NCBI GenBank assembly: GCA_907165135.1
Contig: OU015569.1
Coordinates: forward strand, 2,232,001 to 2,296,000
Direction: 5' to 3'
Source of the DNA: Oikopleura dioica
Taxonomy: Eukaryota; Chordata; Appendicularia; Copelata; Oikopleuridae
Length of the DNA stretch: 64,000 bases
Part shown: one piece after another, positions 1 through 11,646 of the stretch
How positions within the stretch are numbered: the stretch's first letter is position 1
Layout of the letters: every line of letters begins with the position of its first letter
Notes under the pieces: model-generated
What the model was told of the DNA's origin: nothing
What the model saw: the letters and a program-made list of their open reading frames with translations, nothing else
Databases searched by the model: none
Made by a program: the position numbers and the translations under genes

Positions 1-820
1 TCCATCGTCAAAGATCGCAAGTCGATATAGCATGGAGTTCCTGGCAAAAAATTATCCCGCGATGGTCGAAGTGTATATCGCCCGTTTCCGAGGTTGATCT
101 TTCTTAGATCTCTCAACACGACGTCTTGGACAGCGTCCATCCAGCGCATCAGTGGAATCTTTTCTGAACAGTCACAGTCGTCTCCGAATCCCTCTGCGCA
201 GACATCGGGTGAATTTTTGAAGTCAAACCATTTCTTCATGTGCTGTATTGCAAAATTCATCTGATGAATCACTCGGAAGCCGTCTTTTTCGATGTGTTCA
301 GTAACATCATATTCTTTCTTGTCGACGACGCTTACTTGATAAAGAAATCTTCCGTGGTAGCCAGGAATGTGACATGGTTCAGTTGAACGATCGAATTTAA
401 GTTTTGGATCTAAATTTTCAGCATTCGTAAAAAATGAGGATTTATTTTTTTACCATTTTCCTTGCCCATTGGAATCAGCAAGGTGGACTGGCCAAGACTC
501 ACTTCTTTGTCCAAACTATCCGGTTTGACAAGTTCTTTACAAGCTCCGACGAGAATGTGTAATGGTAATCTCGTTCTTCTATTTCTTTTAGCAAGCAAAC
601 CAGCCATTTCTTTCGACGTTTTGGTTCTGGTCAAAATAATTTTTTCGAAATTTTCTACCTCCAGCGATCGCAAGTCTATATAAGACGGAAAAGCCGAAGC
701 GTGAAGTGAATATCGTCCTTTACTGATCTGTTCTAAGTCCCTCATTACGACTTTCCCGACATTTTCCACCATCGATTTTGCAATTAGTTTTTGTTGATTC
801 AGTGATAATTCAGTGTTCAT
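1..820 (-). CDS. Partial gene of unknown family with a duplicated motif
   Basis: Start codon at 818-820; exon 454-820, a 44-nt GT-AG intron at 410-453, then an open frame from 409 to the window edge, so the 3' end is missing. The splice is phase 1 and replaces an in-frame stop at 410-412. The protein has two related blocks: one near residues 24-52 (VVMRDLEQIS, then YIDLRSL) and one about 190 residues later (VVLRDLRKIN, then YIDLRSL), so it is internally duplicated. The linker has a small Cys cluster (CAEGFGDDCDC). No signal peptide or membrane segment is visible and I do not recognise the family. It is divergent from the mucin-like gene at 1291, with about 470 nt between the two start codons. 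Confidence 0.7.
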
Positions 821-1290
821 TCTCTCGTAAAATACCTCAAGCTATTAGGTAAAAAGAAAACAATGCATATTCTGAAAACAAACATCGAAACTAAGAATGT
901 ATTCTCGAGAAAAAATTTCGATCGTTCCCCTTATTTAACCAAGTCTCACAAAATCTTTATTTCGAACTGAGCAAGGACACCCTTAATCGGTAGAACTGTC
1001 AAATGCCTTATCAGTTCTTTGGTTAGCAGTGAATAATGAATGTAACGGGTGTTGAAAATGACCGAGTTAAACAATAATTTGTTTAAATCGAACGTTACGA
1101 CGTTCAGGAAGCTCCTGAGAAATCCATTCACTTCCGGAGTCTTTTCTTACAAACTTCGGACACAAAAAAACGACCAAATAGTCAGATCCGTAGTTAGTGA
1201 ACAAAGAACTTTTTCCACAGGGCCATATATAAGGACAGTTCACAAATACATTCCGACTTTAGTCAATCGTTCCAGCTAAGTTCTGATTTC
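821..1290. other. Divergent intergenic region
   Basis: Separates the start codon of the minus-strand gene (820) from the plus-strand mucin-like gene (1291). It is AT-rich. The only signal I can support is a TATA box at 1225-1234. Open frames here (for example 1049-1279) show no coding character. Confidence 0.5.
1224..1234 (+). promoter_or_regulatory. TATA box of the mucin-like gene
   Basis: The sequence CATATATAAGG lies about 60 nt upstream of the start codon at 1291, a plausible distance for a TATA-driven transcript with a short leader. Confidence 0.5.
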
Positions 1291-3798
1291 ATGAAGATTG
1301 CTGCGAGCTTGCTTATAGGAAAAGTTGCTTATAGATAAATTATTTGAGAATGAACAAAGAGATAGAGATAGCATTAAAGCTTAACTTTGATAAGCAAGCA
1401 GTACTGCCTATCAAGGAGACGGAGAATGTAGACCTGGAGGTTTATGGTGGGCTGCGGAACAATGTGCAAACGAAGATGCCTGCTGCAGTGATCAACAGCT
1501 TTGCACAAAATATTGCGCCGAAGAAGACTTCTACGCTCATTTTGCCGAACAGAATAGATTCCTTGATTGTTATCAGTAAGATTTTTTTCTTATTAGGGAA
1601 TTTCATTTCCTTATATTTAAGGCCTGCTTGGGTTGACTTTTTGCCAAAAGAATGTCGAGAAGATCAAAACTCAGAGGATTGCTGCAGTATGCGCGGAAAC
1701 ATTTGCACAATTTTTGCACTAGGTGTCGACCAGCCAAGCACCAGTGCTATCGATCTTAATCTGTCCTTGGACGCCAATATCGAAATTAATCTCGGCCTTG
1801 GCGACTTGCTCACCATCAGCGTAAGCACCATTGTTTCTTTGATTCTTCATAAGGATTTATCTTTAGGGAGAGAAACTCAAAGATATCCTTCTTGAATTGA
1901 GAAGCGAGTGTGCTTCATACACGACTACTACCACTACAACTACCACAACAACTACGACATCCACGACGACTACTACCACAACTCCCGAGAAGATCACCAC
2001 AACACCGATTTCGACCGAAAAGACGACGACCACAACTGTTTCAAAGACCACGACTACATTTACGACTACTCCAGTGACAACGACAACTGTCCCAATAACT
2101 ACAACTACAACAATTCCTTCAACCACATCAAGCGATCCTATCACAACTACTGAAATCTTAACAACTTCGATGCTTACAACCGAGGACTTCACAACTACCG
2201 AGGAATTCACAACTACGGAGGAGATTGATTTCACTACTACTGTCGATACTTTTACAACGACTGAGGAGATCATCTTCACAACTGAAGAGCAAGTAGTTAC
2301 TGAAGAAACTATCACAACCGAAGAAATGGTTTTTACAACTGAGCCCGAAACTGTGTTTACAACAGAGTCTGATCCAATCACCACCACAGAAGTAGAGACA
2401 ACTACATCAATCATCGATTCAACAACAGAGGAACAGAAGCCAGTTACGAAGGTTGATACGACAACAGTGGTTGTAGAAACAACAACCGATCCAACAACAA
2501 AAGCTGAGTCAACTACAGAAATCGAGCTAGAGACAACCACATTCGGTGAGTTAACTACCGAAGAAAGCACTACCATGATCGAGGAGACAACGTTTGAGCC
2601 AACCACGACGTTTGAAACTACGACAACATTCGAACCAACCACACCAGAAAAAACGACTACTGAGTCATTGACGACAACTTCCGAAATTGTTACTGCAGGC
2701 CCAACAACTAAAATTCCTGAAACCACTACATCTAATTTGGAGACAACAACGACTAGAATCTCTACTACAATGAAGTCAACTACGGTTCCAGTCACAACTA
2801 CTACGACTAATATAAAGACCACAACATATCCAAAAACGACCACAAAAGCGACTTCGTCGACGACAACCTCAATCCCTATCACTTTCTCTTCAACTACTAC
2901 GACTTCGAAAGTACCAATAACTACTGGTAGCACATCAACCACTACAGTCAAGCCAACAACCACAACAATGGAACCAACAACAACAATGAGGCCAGCAACT
3001 ACAACAATGAAGCCAACAACCACCGCGGCAACCACTACAACTACCAAGATCGTTACAGTTCCCACAGTTACAACTGCACGACCAGCTGGGGGTTCTGACT
3101 GTGAACTTTTCCTCGAGCTGCTGACCGAGAAAGCCGGCTGCTGTTCTAGCTGCTGCGGCGGACAAGTTGTTTTTGCCCCGGCTGAAAGTGACGTCCACAC
3201 TAACGTCAATGTCAAGCAAAACTTCATTACAAACATCAACGTTCATGCCCCCGAAAAAATTCATACATTTGAGAAAGACCAGGTTCTATAAGCTTTAAAA
3301 TGTTTTACTAATGAGAATAAGATCGAGGAAATGTTTGGTGAATTCTCCGAGCGATTCGGTTTCGATGGAAAACTCGAGGATCTTTTTGCGATGTTCCACC
3401 AAGAGAAGCCTATCGCATGGACAACAACTACGACTACTTCAGCGCCAATGACAACGCAGCAAGTCAACTACAAGCGCGAAATCTGCGACGATTACCTCCG
3501 AACTCTCAGTAAATATCATTTCGTTGAATTTCAGACAAGTCTTTTTAAGTCCGAAAGCTGCACGGTAAGGGGGGAAAAATCAACTTCGATCACGACGTTG
3601 TCATCTCTGTTGATATCGATGTCGAACACTCTCAGCGACACTTGACACGGGATCAGGTTAATTTATCTATTGAATGAGGACATCGGCCTAACGCGTTTTT
3701 AACAGCTCAAATCTGCGTTTAACCAATTTTGCAAGGAAAAGGGAATTTCGGCGGATTTCGACGAGGTATTCCAAGAGTACAAGAACAACCGAGCATAA
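1291..3798 (+). CDS. Secreted Cys-rich, threonine-rich mucin-like protein
   Basis: Seven exons: 1291-1318, 1395-1575, 1622-1820, 1867-3282, 3322-3508, 3550-3656, 3706-3798; 736 residues, phases consistent. The first intron (1319-1394) must be read GA-AG; it joins MKIAASLLI to ASSTAYQG, giving a clean signal peptide. Two Cys clusters follow (for example C..DACC..QLC..YC and CRED..DCC..C), then about 400 residues dominated by Thr (TTT, TTTE, ETTT), the pattern of a heavily O-glycosylated mucin. A module consisting of a beta-like stretch with alternating hydrophobics and then DQ plus an amphipathic helix occurs about three times (before residue 140, after the Thr-rich block, and at the C-terminus). 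Signal peptide, Cys domains and Thr-rich linker recall the oikosins of the appendicularian filter-feeding house, but I could not match a named oikosin. Confidence 0.75.
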
Positions 3799-4918
3799 AC
3801 ATTTCTTCTGATCAATTGTCCCTGCAACACCTCCTATTTACAGAAATATAATAGCCAATCCAAGCGCGAATTAAAATATATACATTTTTTTCTTTTAAAG
3901 AGTACAGTCTCATATACTGATTGAAATATACTCGGCTTCCTTTTTTTGGGGTCGTGAAAATTCTAAACGGCGGATAACATTGATTTCATTTGACCTGTGC
4001 CTTTTGCATTGGACATTCCTTGGGAACAAGCGGTTCTGTCGTCTCGGATTGATGAATTCTTATTTGTGGAATATCTTCGTTTGCTTGGAATTTGGACGGG
4101 TATCGCTTCGGCGTTATGGAGTACCTTTCACACGTTCAAAACGCTTTTATTCAAATGGCTCAGTTTATCGAACTGGGCCACCTTCAAATTGGCGAGGGGC
4201 TGAGAAGGTTTTGACATTTCTTGATCCAGTTCCGCAGAAAATGTGAACATAACAAAGCGCTTTGCAGAAATATATAAGTGTCATGCGCTCGACTTACGCA
4301 TTCGCATAATAACGTTATCTATGACGAGGTGAACACATATTTCGTAGCCGGACACGAAAAGAAGGATGATAGGGGGCAGAAGTAAATACACCACTTTCCA
4401 GTTCCTAAAATAGTGAATGGTAGCAATGAGGTTATAATATTGGCGAAAGATACTGCGATACGAGTACGTGAATACATTATTTTCGGGCAAATATGGTGAA
4501 CAATTAACATACCCAAAGTATCTAACAGAGGGATGAACCATCGAGCGAAGGAAGAATTTCTCTTAGAAAATAGGAGGATAATCTCAGTGAGCTATGCCTA
4601 ACGATGTCAATTATTTATTCAGAACATTATTCGTAAATCGATACGCAAATCTATATTTAATTTAAACTACTGCAATTATCTCCCTCTCAAATACAATGTG
4701 CTTCTATTATACCGAATGTCGAATATCATCAAATCAGATGATATTTTCGATTCAGGTCAAGTCGAGACAACAGATTCGTTATTATGTAAAATCATATTTT
4801 TACTTTCAAAAACTGAGAAAATTTCCAAATAAGGTAAATTTTTAAGTTAACCAGCTGCTTGCATTTTTGAGCGCTTACCCCGGGAAATATTATTTTTAAG
4901 TCAGACACGAAATTTTCG
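3799..4918. other. Intergenic, no supported gene
   Basis: About 1.1 kb between two secreted-protein genes. A plus frame around 3985-4203 (hydrophobic, aromatic-rich) and a minus frame at 4281-4541 (one possible membrane stretch) are each under 90 residues. Neither has convincing splice context or recognisable homology. They could be decayed exons. Confidence 0.4.
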
Positions 4919-7676
4919 ATGTTGCGAACAGAGATTTTATTAGTTTTATGTGGAGTCGCATTCGTGGATGCAAACGACTGCGTTGAGGGTACTCAAACGT
5001 GGGTCAACTGCGATGGGTACAAGCAATGCTTAGACGGCAAAACACGGGACTTCATTTGCAATGCTGGCTTCCAGGTCCACAAGGCAGGCGATGGAAAACT
5101 AGCGTGCAAGGTAAGTGACGGGCGATGATCTTGCTTCCTTGAATCTGTTTGTTTTGAATTATGCTAATGCGGCATTGTTTAGCACCCACATCAAGACCAC
5201 ATTGGCGACGACTTTGGCGAATGTTTCCAGCACGAGTGCCTCAACAACGATCCTGACTACGTGATTCCCATCGACTGCAATCATTTCTACGGCTGTCTTC
5301 ATCACCAAAAGGTAGAGCACGCATTTTGAAGCAGTGTTGTTTTGAAAATTATTAGGTTCGAAAAACATGTCCAGATGGCAAGGTGCACGACGGCGTCTCG
5401 CCATATTGCGTGTCTGCTGATTCGCTTCAGTCTTCGCACAAATGCTACAGTTCCGAATGTACCGAAGGCACCGTCTATCCGATCGACTGCGATTCCTTCC
5501 GCTCCTGTATTGGTGGCAAAATGCGCAGCGTCTTTTGTAAGACCGGACTTGTGCACGACGGCCAGGCGAACAAATGCGTCAAGCTAAATGAGCTTCCAGG
5601 TATAGAAACGTACGCAATTTTCACTTTTCTAAGAAGCGATCATTTTCAGCGGGACACAAGTGCCACCCCGCTCCAACGACAACAGCAGCCAGTGCGCGGC
5701 CAACACTCCCTCCATTATGCGTAGAAGGCACAATCAAACCAGTCAGCTGTAACTCGTTTGAAATCTGCGCCGATGGGCTTTTCAGACAAGTATTTTGCGC
5801 CCCTGGATCTGTGCACGTCGGCTTCGAAGGTACGAATGAGAGACTCTCGAAGCTAAAAATTGATCCTATTGTTCTAAGCCAACCTCATTTTCCGTCGCTC
5901 TACTAGCAGATCTATGGTTCAAAACATATGAACAGTCTAAAAAGAATTAAAGCCTTTTGTAAGTTTTTTATCTTGTTTGACAAGATGGATTTGGTAATCC
6001 TCTTTATAGAATATTCTAGTTCCCTCTTGAAAGAATTAAAATGTAAACTAAGTAGCTGGTACGAGGTTAAGTCCTTTTTCAACGTATACTGATTCTGAGT
6101 GGCAATTCGGCGAAAGCGTCTTGTCACTGATGCTCGTGATTATATTGGGTGCCTTTACAACCCAGATAGTTTGCTTTTGTCAATTCAAACAGAGTCGCCA
6201 CCCGGATTTTCTAACCACGTTTTGAGCGCAAATAAACCTTATTCTGCCATTTCGGGCATTGTTTGTCAGCTTTATGTTTTTCAGCCGAGTGCATAAGACA
6301 AGAACAATTGGTTTGTGGAACTAAGTGCGCTGCTTCGTGCCCAGTCGAGGTATGCAAGGCTGGCGACGTCCTCCACATCGACTGTAACTCCTTCTACCTC
6401 TGTATCGACAACCAGTGGGTTTCAACTCACTGCGAAGCCGGCAAAGTCCACGCGAACGCCAACTTGGGTATGTGTGTGTTTTGAATGATTTAGCAATAAG
6501 CGGCAGCGCGAATTGCAATTCTACGCGCGCATGAGCCGAGAGAATCTCTTTTTATGTGATGCATTAGAACAGAAAGGATGCATAACTAATTGTACCGTAG
6601 CGCAATGCGTCGATAAGAGCAGCCTTCAATGCGATTCTGTATGCGCACCTGCTTGCGCTGTCATTCCAGTGGTGGATATCTGTGAGCGAGGTGCCATAGA
6701 ACAAATCGACTGTTCGTCCTTCAACTACTGTCTCGGCGATCGATGGGTTACCAAGTACTGCAGCGAGGGGCTCGTTATGGCTGCGCCGGATCAAGGTTAG
6801 CAAGAAACAAAAAAACTTGTTATTCAATTTTTCACTTTAGCTCAATGTGTTTCGCCAAAGAGTCTGCCGTGTGGCTCAACATGCGCCCAGGATTGCTGCA
6901 TTTCTGGTTCGATCATTCCTCTTGATTGCCAATCGTTCAAACTCTGCGTCAATGGAGAATGGAAGAGCTCGACTTGCAACGATGGACTGGTGCATGCCGA
7001 CCCTCTTGTCGCACAGTGCTTCTCGCCCAATGTTCTCGCGTGTGACTCACGTTGTGCGCCTGCATGTACTACTCCTGCTCCAGCTACAACTACTGCTCCG
7101 CCCCCACCAGCCGGAGACGTCACCGACGAAGAAGAGTACGAACATGATATGCTTGGACACTACGTGCACGTTGAGAGCATCAGCTGCGTCAAATACCTCT
7201 TTTGCTACGGACACACTCACAGGTACAAAATCAAAAAGAAGGAACACGCGTGAAACTTGAATTAAGCAACGATCCGTCGCAACATCGATGCGATGAAGTA
7301 GACTGCAATCCTGGTTTCGTTCACCTGGTTGGCCAGCAAGGTAACTTCCTCTTTTGTAAACGCAAAGTGGTCGCGCTTTCTTGCAGCTCACGCAAGTCCC
7401 CACCGCGTCACAAAGCCAGCTTTGATACAAACTAAAAGCATCAATTATGAACTCAAAATTCGCTAAACTCGTTTTCTATAGCTACCGAAATTTCTTTTTT
7501 TAAATGGAAAAACGTATTTTTTAGAAGCTTTCATTATTCCTTGATAAGTCTTCTTTGGTGAGTAGAAGGGCTTGGCGCTAACCGAGAGTTATTCAGTTGG
7601 CTGTATCCCTCAAGAATTTATCGACTGTAAACATGAGTGTGGGCCTGCTTGTCCTCCACCAACCGTGTGTGCCTGA
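4919..7676 (+). CDS. Secreted protein with repeated chitin-binding-like Cys modules
   Basis: Nine exons: 4919-5110, 5183-5311, 5356-5599, 5650-5829, 6285-6467, 6601-6795, 6841-7222, 7267-7340, 7597-7676; 552 residues. The N-terminus is a signal peptide (MLRTEILLVLCGVAFVDA). At least seven modules share the pattern IDC-x-SF-xxC...C..G.VH (for example IDCNSFYLC, IDCDSFRSC, LDCQSFKLC), resembling CBM14/peritrophin-A chitin-binding domains. Between modules sits a second motif, xCxxxxxLxCxxxCAxxC, and a short Thr/Pro/Ala linker. Introns from the third on are mostly phase 1 and fall between modules, which fits exon duplication. The last exon was chosen because its GCIPQEFIDC..C..C matches the inter-module motif. 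An alternative exon at 7387-7466 is also in phase but lacks Cys. The acceptor at 6567 is an in-frame alternative to 6600. Likely an extracellular matrix, house or cuticle component; exact function unknown. Confidence 0.8.
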
Positions 7677-10600
7677 TGAAGGTGCCCGCCACACGTGGCG
7701 CAGCAGATTGACGAATCGAAGACATCTGATACCATCTACGCTTATCATTAACGTACTTTGTTTTAACAACTGTTGTTAAAAGCCCCTCACTGTTTTAGAC
7801 GAGTCTTTCTGCCCCTGCCACGCATAATAATAAATAACTCTTTTAACAGAAAAGAACTGTCTCAATATTATCTCAAGTTAACGCCAGAACAAGCAATTAA
7901 TAAAGCTGGAATTAGGAATCAATCATTTTCGCGAAAGTAGGAAACGTGCTTGGGATATATCTCCGAGCTAAGTGTGGTACTGTGGCCAGTTATCAAACAA
8001 CGGGCTCGTCAAATTGGCTGATAAACGGCCCCCCATCGAGAGAGACCGCCCGGCGCTTAGTTACAAGACCTTTTGCTGCACAAGTCCCCCAGTGAGGAAA
8101 AAAAAAACGATAACGCGCGGCCAGTTGCGGCGGGCAGCACTGGTAACGTGGTTGATCTTGCGCCATATTCAACGCTGAAAATATTCTAGAGCAAAATTGC
8201 AACATCCCAAATTCTATCTCCGTCGAATTGCAGTTTCTTCTCGAAAATTTCGCTCGATAAAGAAACTTATTGAACAAGGAATGAATATCTTAATCAGTCT
8301 CAAGCATCACATGACTGTTGTCAGCAGTCTCTTCTACTCTTGAATAGAGAGTGCCAATCGTAGCAAATTCAGATTTTCCCAAACACACACACAGAGCGAG
8401 ACAGTACCAGAAGTTCTACTCGATAAGCAAAGAAGCCGATTGCCTTTGTTTATAAGCATTTATAAACACGCTCTTTAAATCATTACGCACTTAAACACAC
8501 AGATTTTTAGCACCTCGGCAAAGTCACGTTTTTCCACTCGAAGTTTTCCTGAAAATTTCCAAGTCCAAGATTTTAGAAACGAGTTGGAGATCGACGTTGC
8601 GTGAAATAGAAGAATCCTCAGCCATGGTTACTGCATCGTGCTCATGACCCTTATTCGTATTTGATAATCCGCGCATTATGGTGAATAATCGTGGCTTGGG
8701 CCTCTGATCCGAGATAATTCAGGTTACCTAGCGCAGACGCTCTCGTCCAGAAAGTGCTTGACCTTGCGAAAACGTTTAAACGAGCTCACGAAAATGAGCG
8801 ACTGCTGATCCTCTAATTTGCCAGTGCATGTTGCCTGTGTGCAGAATCGCCGCGCCTTCGCTTTTTACGGTTTACGCAGGCTCCGGGGCTTTACGTGAGC
8901 CAACTTAATGAGCATCTTGGGAAGCCAGAGCCCTTAGTTATTCTGTTCGGAGAGTGCAAAACCGCATCTATCCCCGACCTTTTCGAAATAGAGACTAAAC
9001 CTGAAATTTATACTTTGAGCGATTACACAACAACCGTCAAAATAGTCATACTTGTATTATGAGCAGACTGATTTTTCTGTCACTAATAATGACAGGTCTA
9101 GATCTATTTAACTTTGAGTTCGCTGGAACCAGTGTTAAAAATAGCCATTGATTTAAACAAATTTTTGCATAATTTTCAACAACGTGAGGGAGATGAATGT
9201 AGTATTGGCCACCAAGACAAGCGAGTTGCGACAAGCCAAAATGTGTATGAACAAGTAACCGGAGTTGAATACGAAGCCGCGCTATTCAAGGAACTCATTA
9301 CAAACGCGCCGGAAACCCGTCGGTAACATCGTTCGTTTTTTCTTTCTTTCTTCGTCGCTTACGAGTACAGGAGTACTTTATTGTCGATTGAGCTTGATAA
9401 GTGTTTTCCAGCAGCTCAAGAACTCAGTGGATCACGCCTTTCGAGTGGCTCTCCTCAACCACTCTGGACTCAACAGTTTCCGGCTGCTCGGGCGAGCTCT
9501 AATTTCTAACTATCCACAGCTGCCAGTTGAGAAAGAGAGTCCTTTCCATAAACGGGCAAAAGTACCCCTTAGAGGCGGCCATCGGCGATAAGGCAACTCA
9601 GCAACACGTATGAGCGAGTTGCTGCGAGAAATCGGGGCTTCATTTCCGCCCCGGCCGAGTTTAACAATTGAAAATATTTAAACGCAAGTGAATTTGCATA
9701 CGCACTGATTCCACGTTAGTCGACACTTAAACTTCAATCGGTACCAGTGATGGAAAAGTATCTCTAGAATGCTTGTTGCCGAAGAAATGATATTTCTTAA
9801 GAAATCTTTAATTAAAAATCGTCAGCATCTTTTTGACGACCACTTTTTCAGTTTTCAAGCGTCAATGAGAAATTACGGTTGGATCGTGGTCGGCTGAGCC
9901 CCTAAATGGGGCTCATATAAAGGTAAAACTAAACGAAATATCATAAACTTATTGTCTCTTTTAGCAGACTTTCGCCATCTCCATCGAGGCAACAGAAGTG
10001 TGAACGAATAATTACCGTTTCTCCGTTTTTCATCTGCTGATAATAAATAATTTAAGGACTTTTTCGTTTTTGTAGAATAATTCAACTGCTCAAGAATTAT
10101 CTACAGTTATAATTGTGTCTCGTTTTTCATGAGCATCATCTGCCTTTTTCAGTGTATCGCAAATGCTAGAATTCTAGTGGAGCATTTCTTCTCGCCTACA
10201 AGCTCAGATGATGTTGTTCTGGTGTGTTGACGCTCATGAGAGCGGAGCTATACGTCGGTCAGAATGCTTCTGTAATTGCGTTTTCAGAATTTGCCCAAAG
10301 CAAGTGCTCCGAAAAATTTTCAGTAGCGATCTTGGCATTCCTCAGCTCTCCTTCTAATTTGCGGCGAAAGATTTGATTGCGTTTTTTCAGCCGGTTAGCT
10401 CATCGTCATTTTTTTATTTTCAAAGTTGCTACATTTTGGAAATCAGGAGGTGACCTCAAGGCAGAGTTAAGTGAGCGAAATGCTCAAATATGCATAATGA
10501 GCATCGCAGTTAACGCTCAAGAATAGTACGAGAAATTCCTGGAATACGAATATCATACAAACTTGCTTCTTTTACCTAAACAAGTGCATTTCAGAAATTC

Positions 10601-11292
10601 TGGCGCGAATTGAAGATATTTTTTTTGAATTGTCGACTTTTCAAAAATTTTCGATAACATGATCACAGATTTGCAATAAATTAAAAAAGAGAATGAGATG
10701 GTTTCACGGAAGAATCTAATGCATCAAAGCGCGACAAGTGGCCGCGTTCTTTAGCGCGAATTTAGCAAAAACTATGCGTTTTCTGGCGGACAGTGCCCTG
10801 TTGAGCAATAAACACGATGTAATAGTACGGTTAACGGAAAGGCCTCACGCAGCATCTGGGCCCGAATTCCACAGCTGCGAAAGTGGACACCGTGGGCGTC
10901 TAGTTATGCCTCCTGACATTCCTCAAAACGGCAAGACTCAGAGTCCACAGCTTTCTGCGTACACTTCACTTCACTCGCTCGTCACAGAATGAACTCGCAT
11001 TACGCAAATTGTTTATCATATTGCCATGCAAACTCGCACCGAGAAACTGTGGAAATACTCGAATCTCCGAGCTTGCAGCTCTTTCAGACGTCTGTTCGGG
11101 CAGACTGACGATAATGGTGCCTCAAAATCGTCTTTTAATTTGCTCTGCGTCAATTTCTTCTTTGAGAATAAAAACATGATAAGGAGCAGACAAAACAATT
11201 CTTGCGACTTGGGGGTTTATATACCGAGCTAAATGCAATTTCGCGTGCAGATAGATAGTCAATTTGGACAAAAGAACGTTTCTAAGATAAAG
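7677..11292. other. Long non-coding intergenic region
   Basis: About 3.6 kb without a supported gene. It begins with an AATAAA near 7826 that may serve the upstream gene and ends with a TATA box at 11216. Short open frames (7993-8277, 9265-9591, 10738-10992) have neither splice context nor recognisable domains. Nothing repetitive is visible. Confidence 0.5.
11216..11223 (+). promoter_or_regulatory. TATA box of the small membrane protein gene
   Basis: TTTATATA about 75 nt upstream of the start codon at 11293. Transcription would begin after an upstream in-frame ATG at 11233, which is why I chose 11293 as the start. Confidence 0.55.
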
Positions 11293-11646
11293 ATGAACTT
11301 CGACGAGATTTTTCAAGTTTCCAAAAAGGATGAACTACCTGGGATTGACGATTGGATTTATAAACTTGCTGATAATTCTGAAGAATCTGAGATAGACGAT
11401 TCCTTACTCGTCGAGTTTCTCAACTCTGGAGGTAACTTATTTTGGATTTGATGAAAAACATGCAGAGGATGTACATTGTACAATATATCTTGAATTTCAG
11501 TGATCAATGGAACGGTGCTTGGACTGTACGCTTTGGCAGTAGTGGTCGGGTTTCTTCTGGTAGTCTTTGCGGCAGTGGGCGCGTTTGCTCTACTGAAAGG
11601 CCTTTGCGAAGCATGCATCAAAAAAGCTGAAGTTGTACCAGTGTGA
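11293..11646 (+). CDS. Small single-pass membrane protein, unknown
   Basis: Two exons (11293-11431 and 11501-11646) with a 69-nt GT-AG intron in phase 1; 94 residues. The N-terminal half is acidic (NSEESEIDDS). The second exon encodes one strong hydrophobic stretch (LYALAVVVGFLLVVFAAVGA) followed by a Cys/Lys-rich tail (LCEACIKKAEVVPV). No signal peptide precedes it, so a type III or tail-region anchor is likely. No family recognised. Confidence 0.65.

Noticed and set aside
1863-3239. 458-codon minus-strand frame, valine-rich
   Set aside because: It is the antisense of the Thr-rich mucin exon (ACN codons read backwards give Val). No independent coding signal.
7387-7466. Alternative last exon of the chitin-binding-like gene
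   Set aside because: In phase but Cys-free and unlike the rest; the exon at 7597-7676 carries the family motif, so it is kept only as a possible isoform.
9265-9591. Open frame in the 7.7-11.3 kb region
   Set aside because: No splice partner, no recognisable domain, composition like the surroundings.
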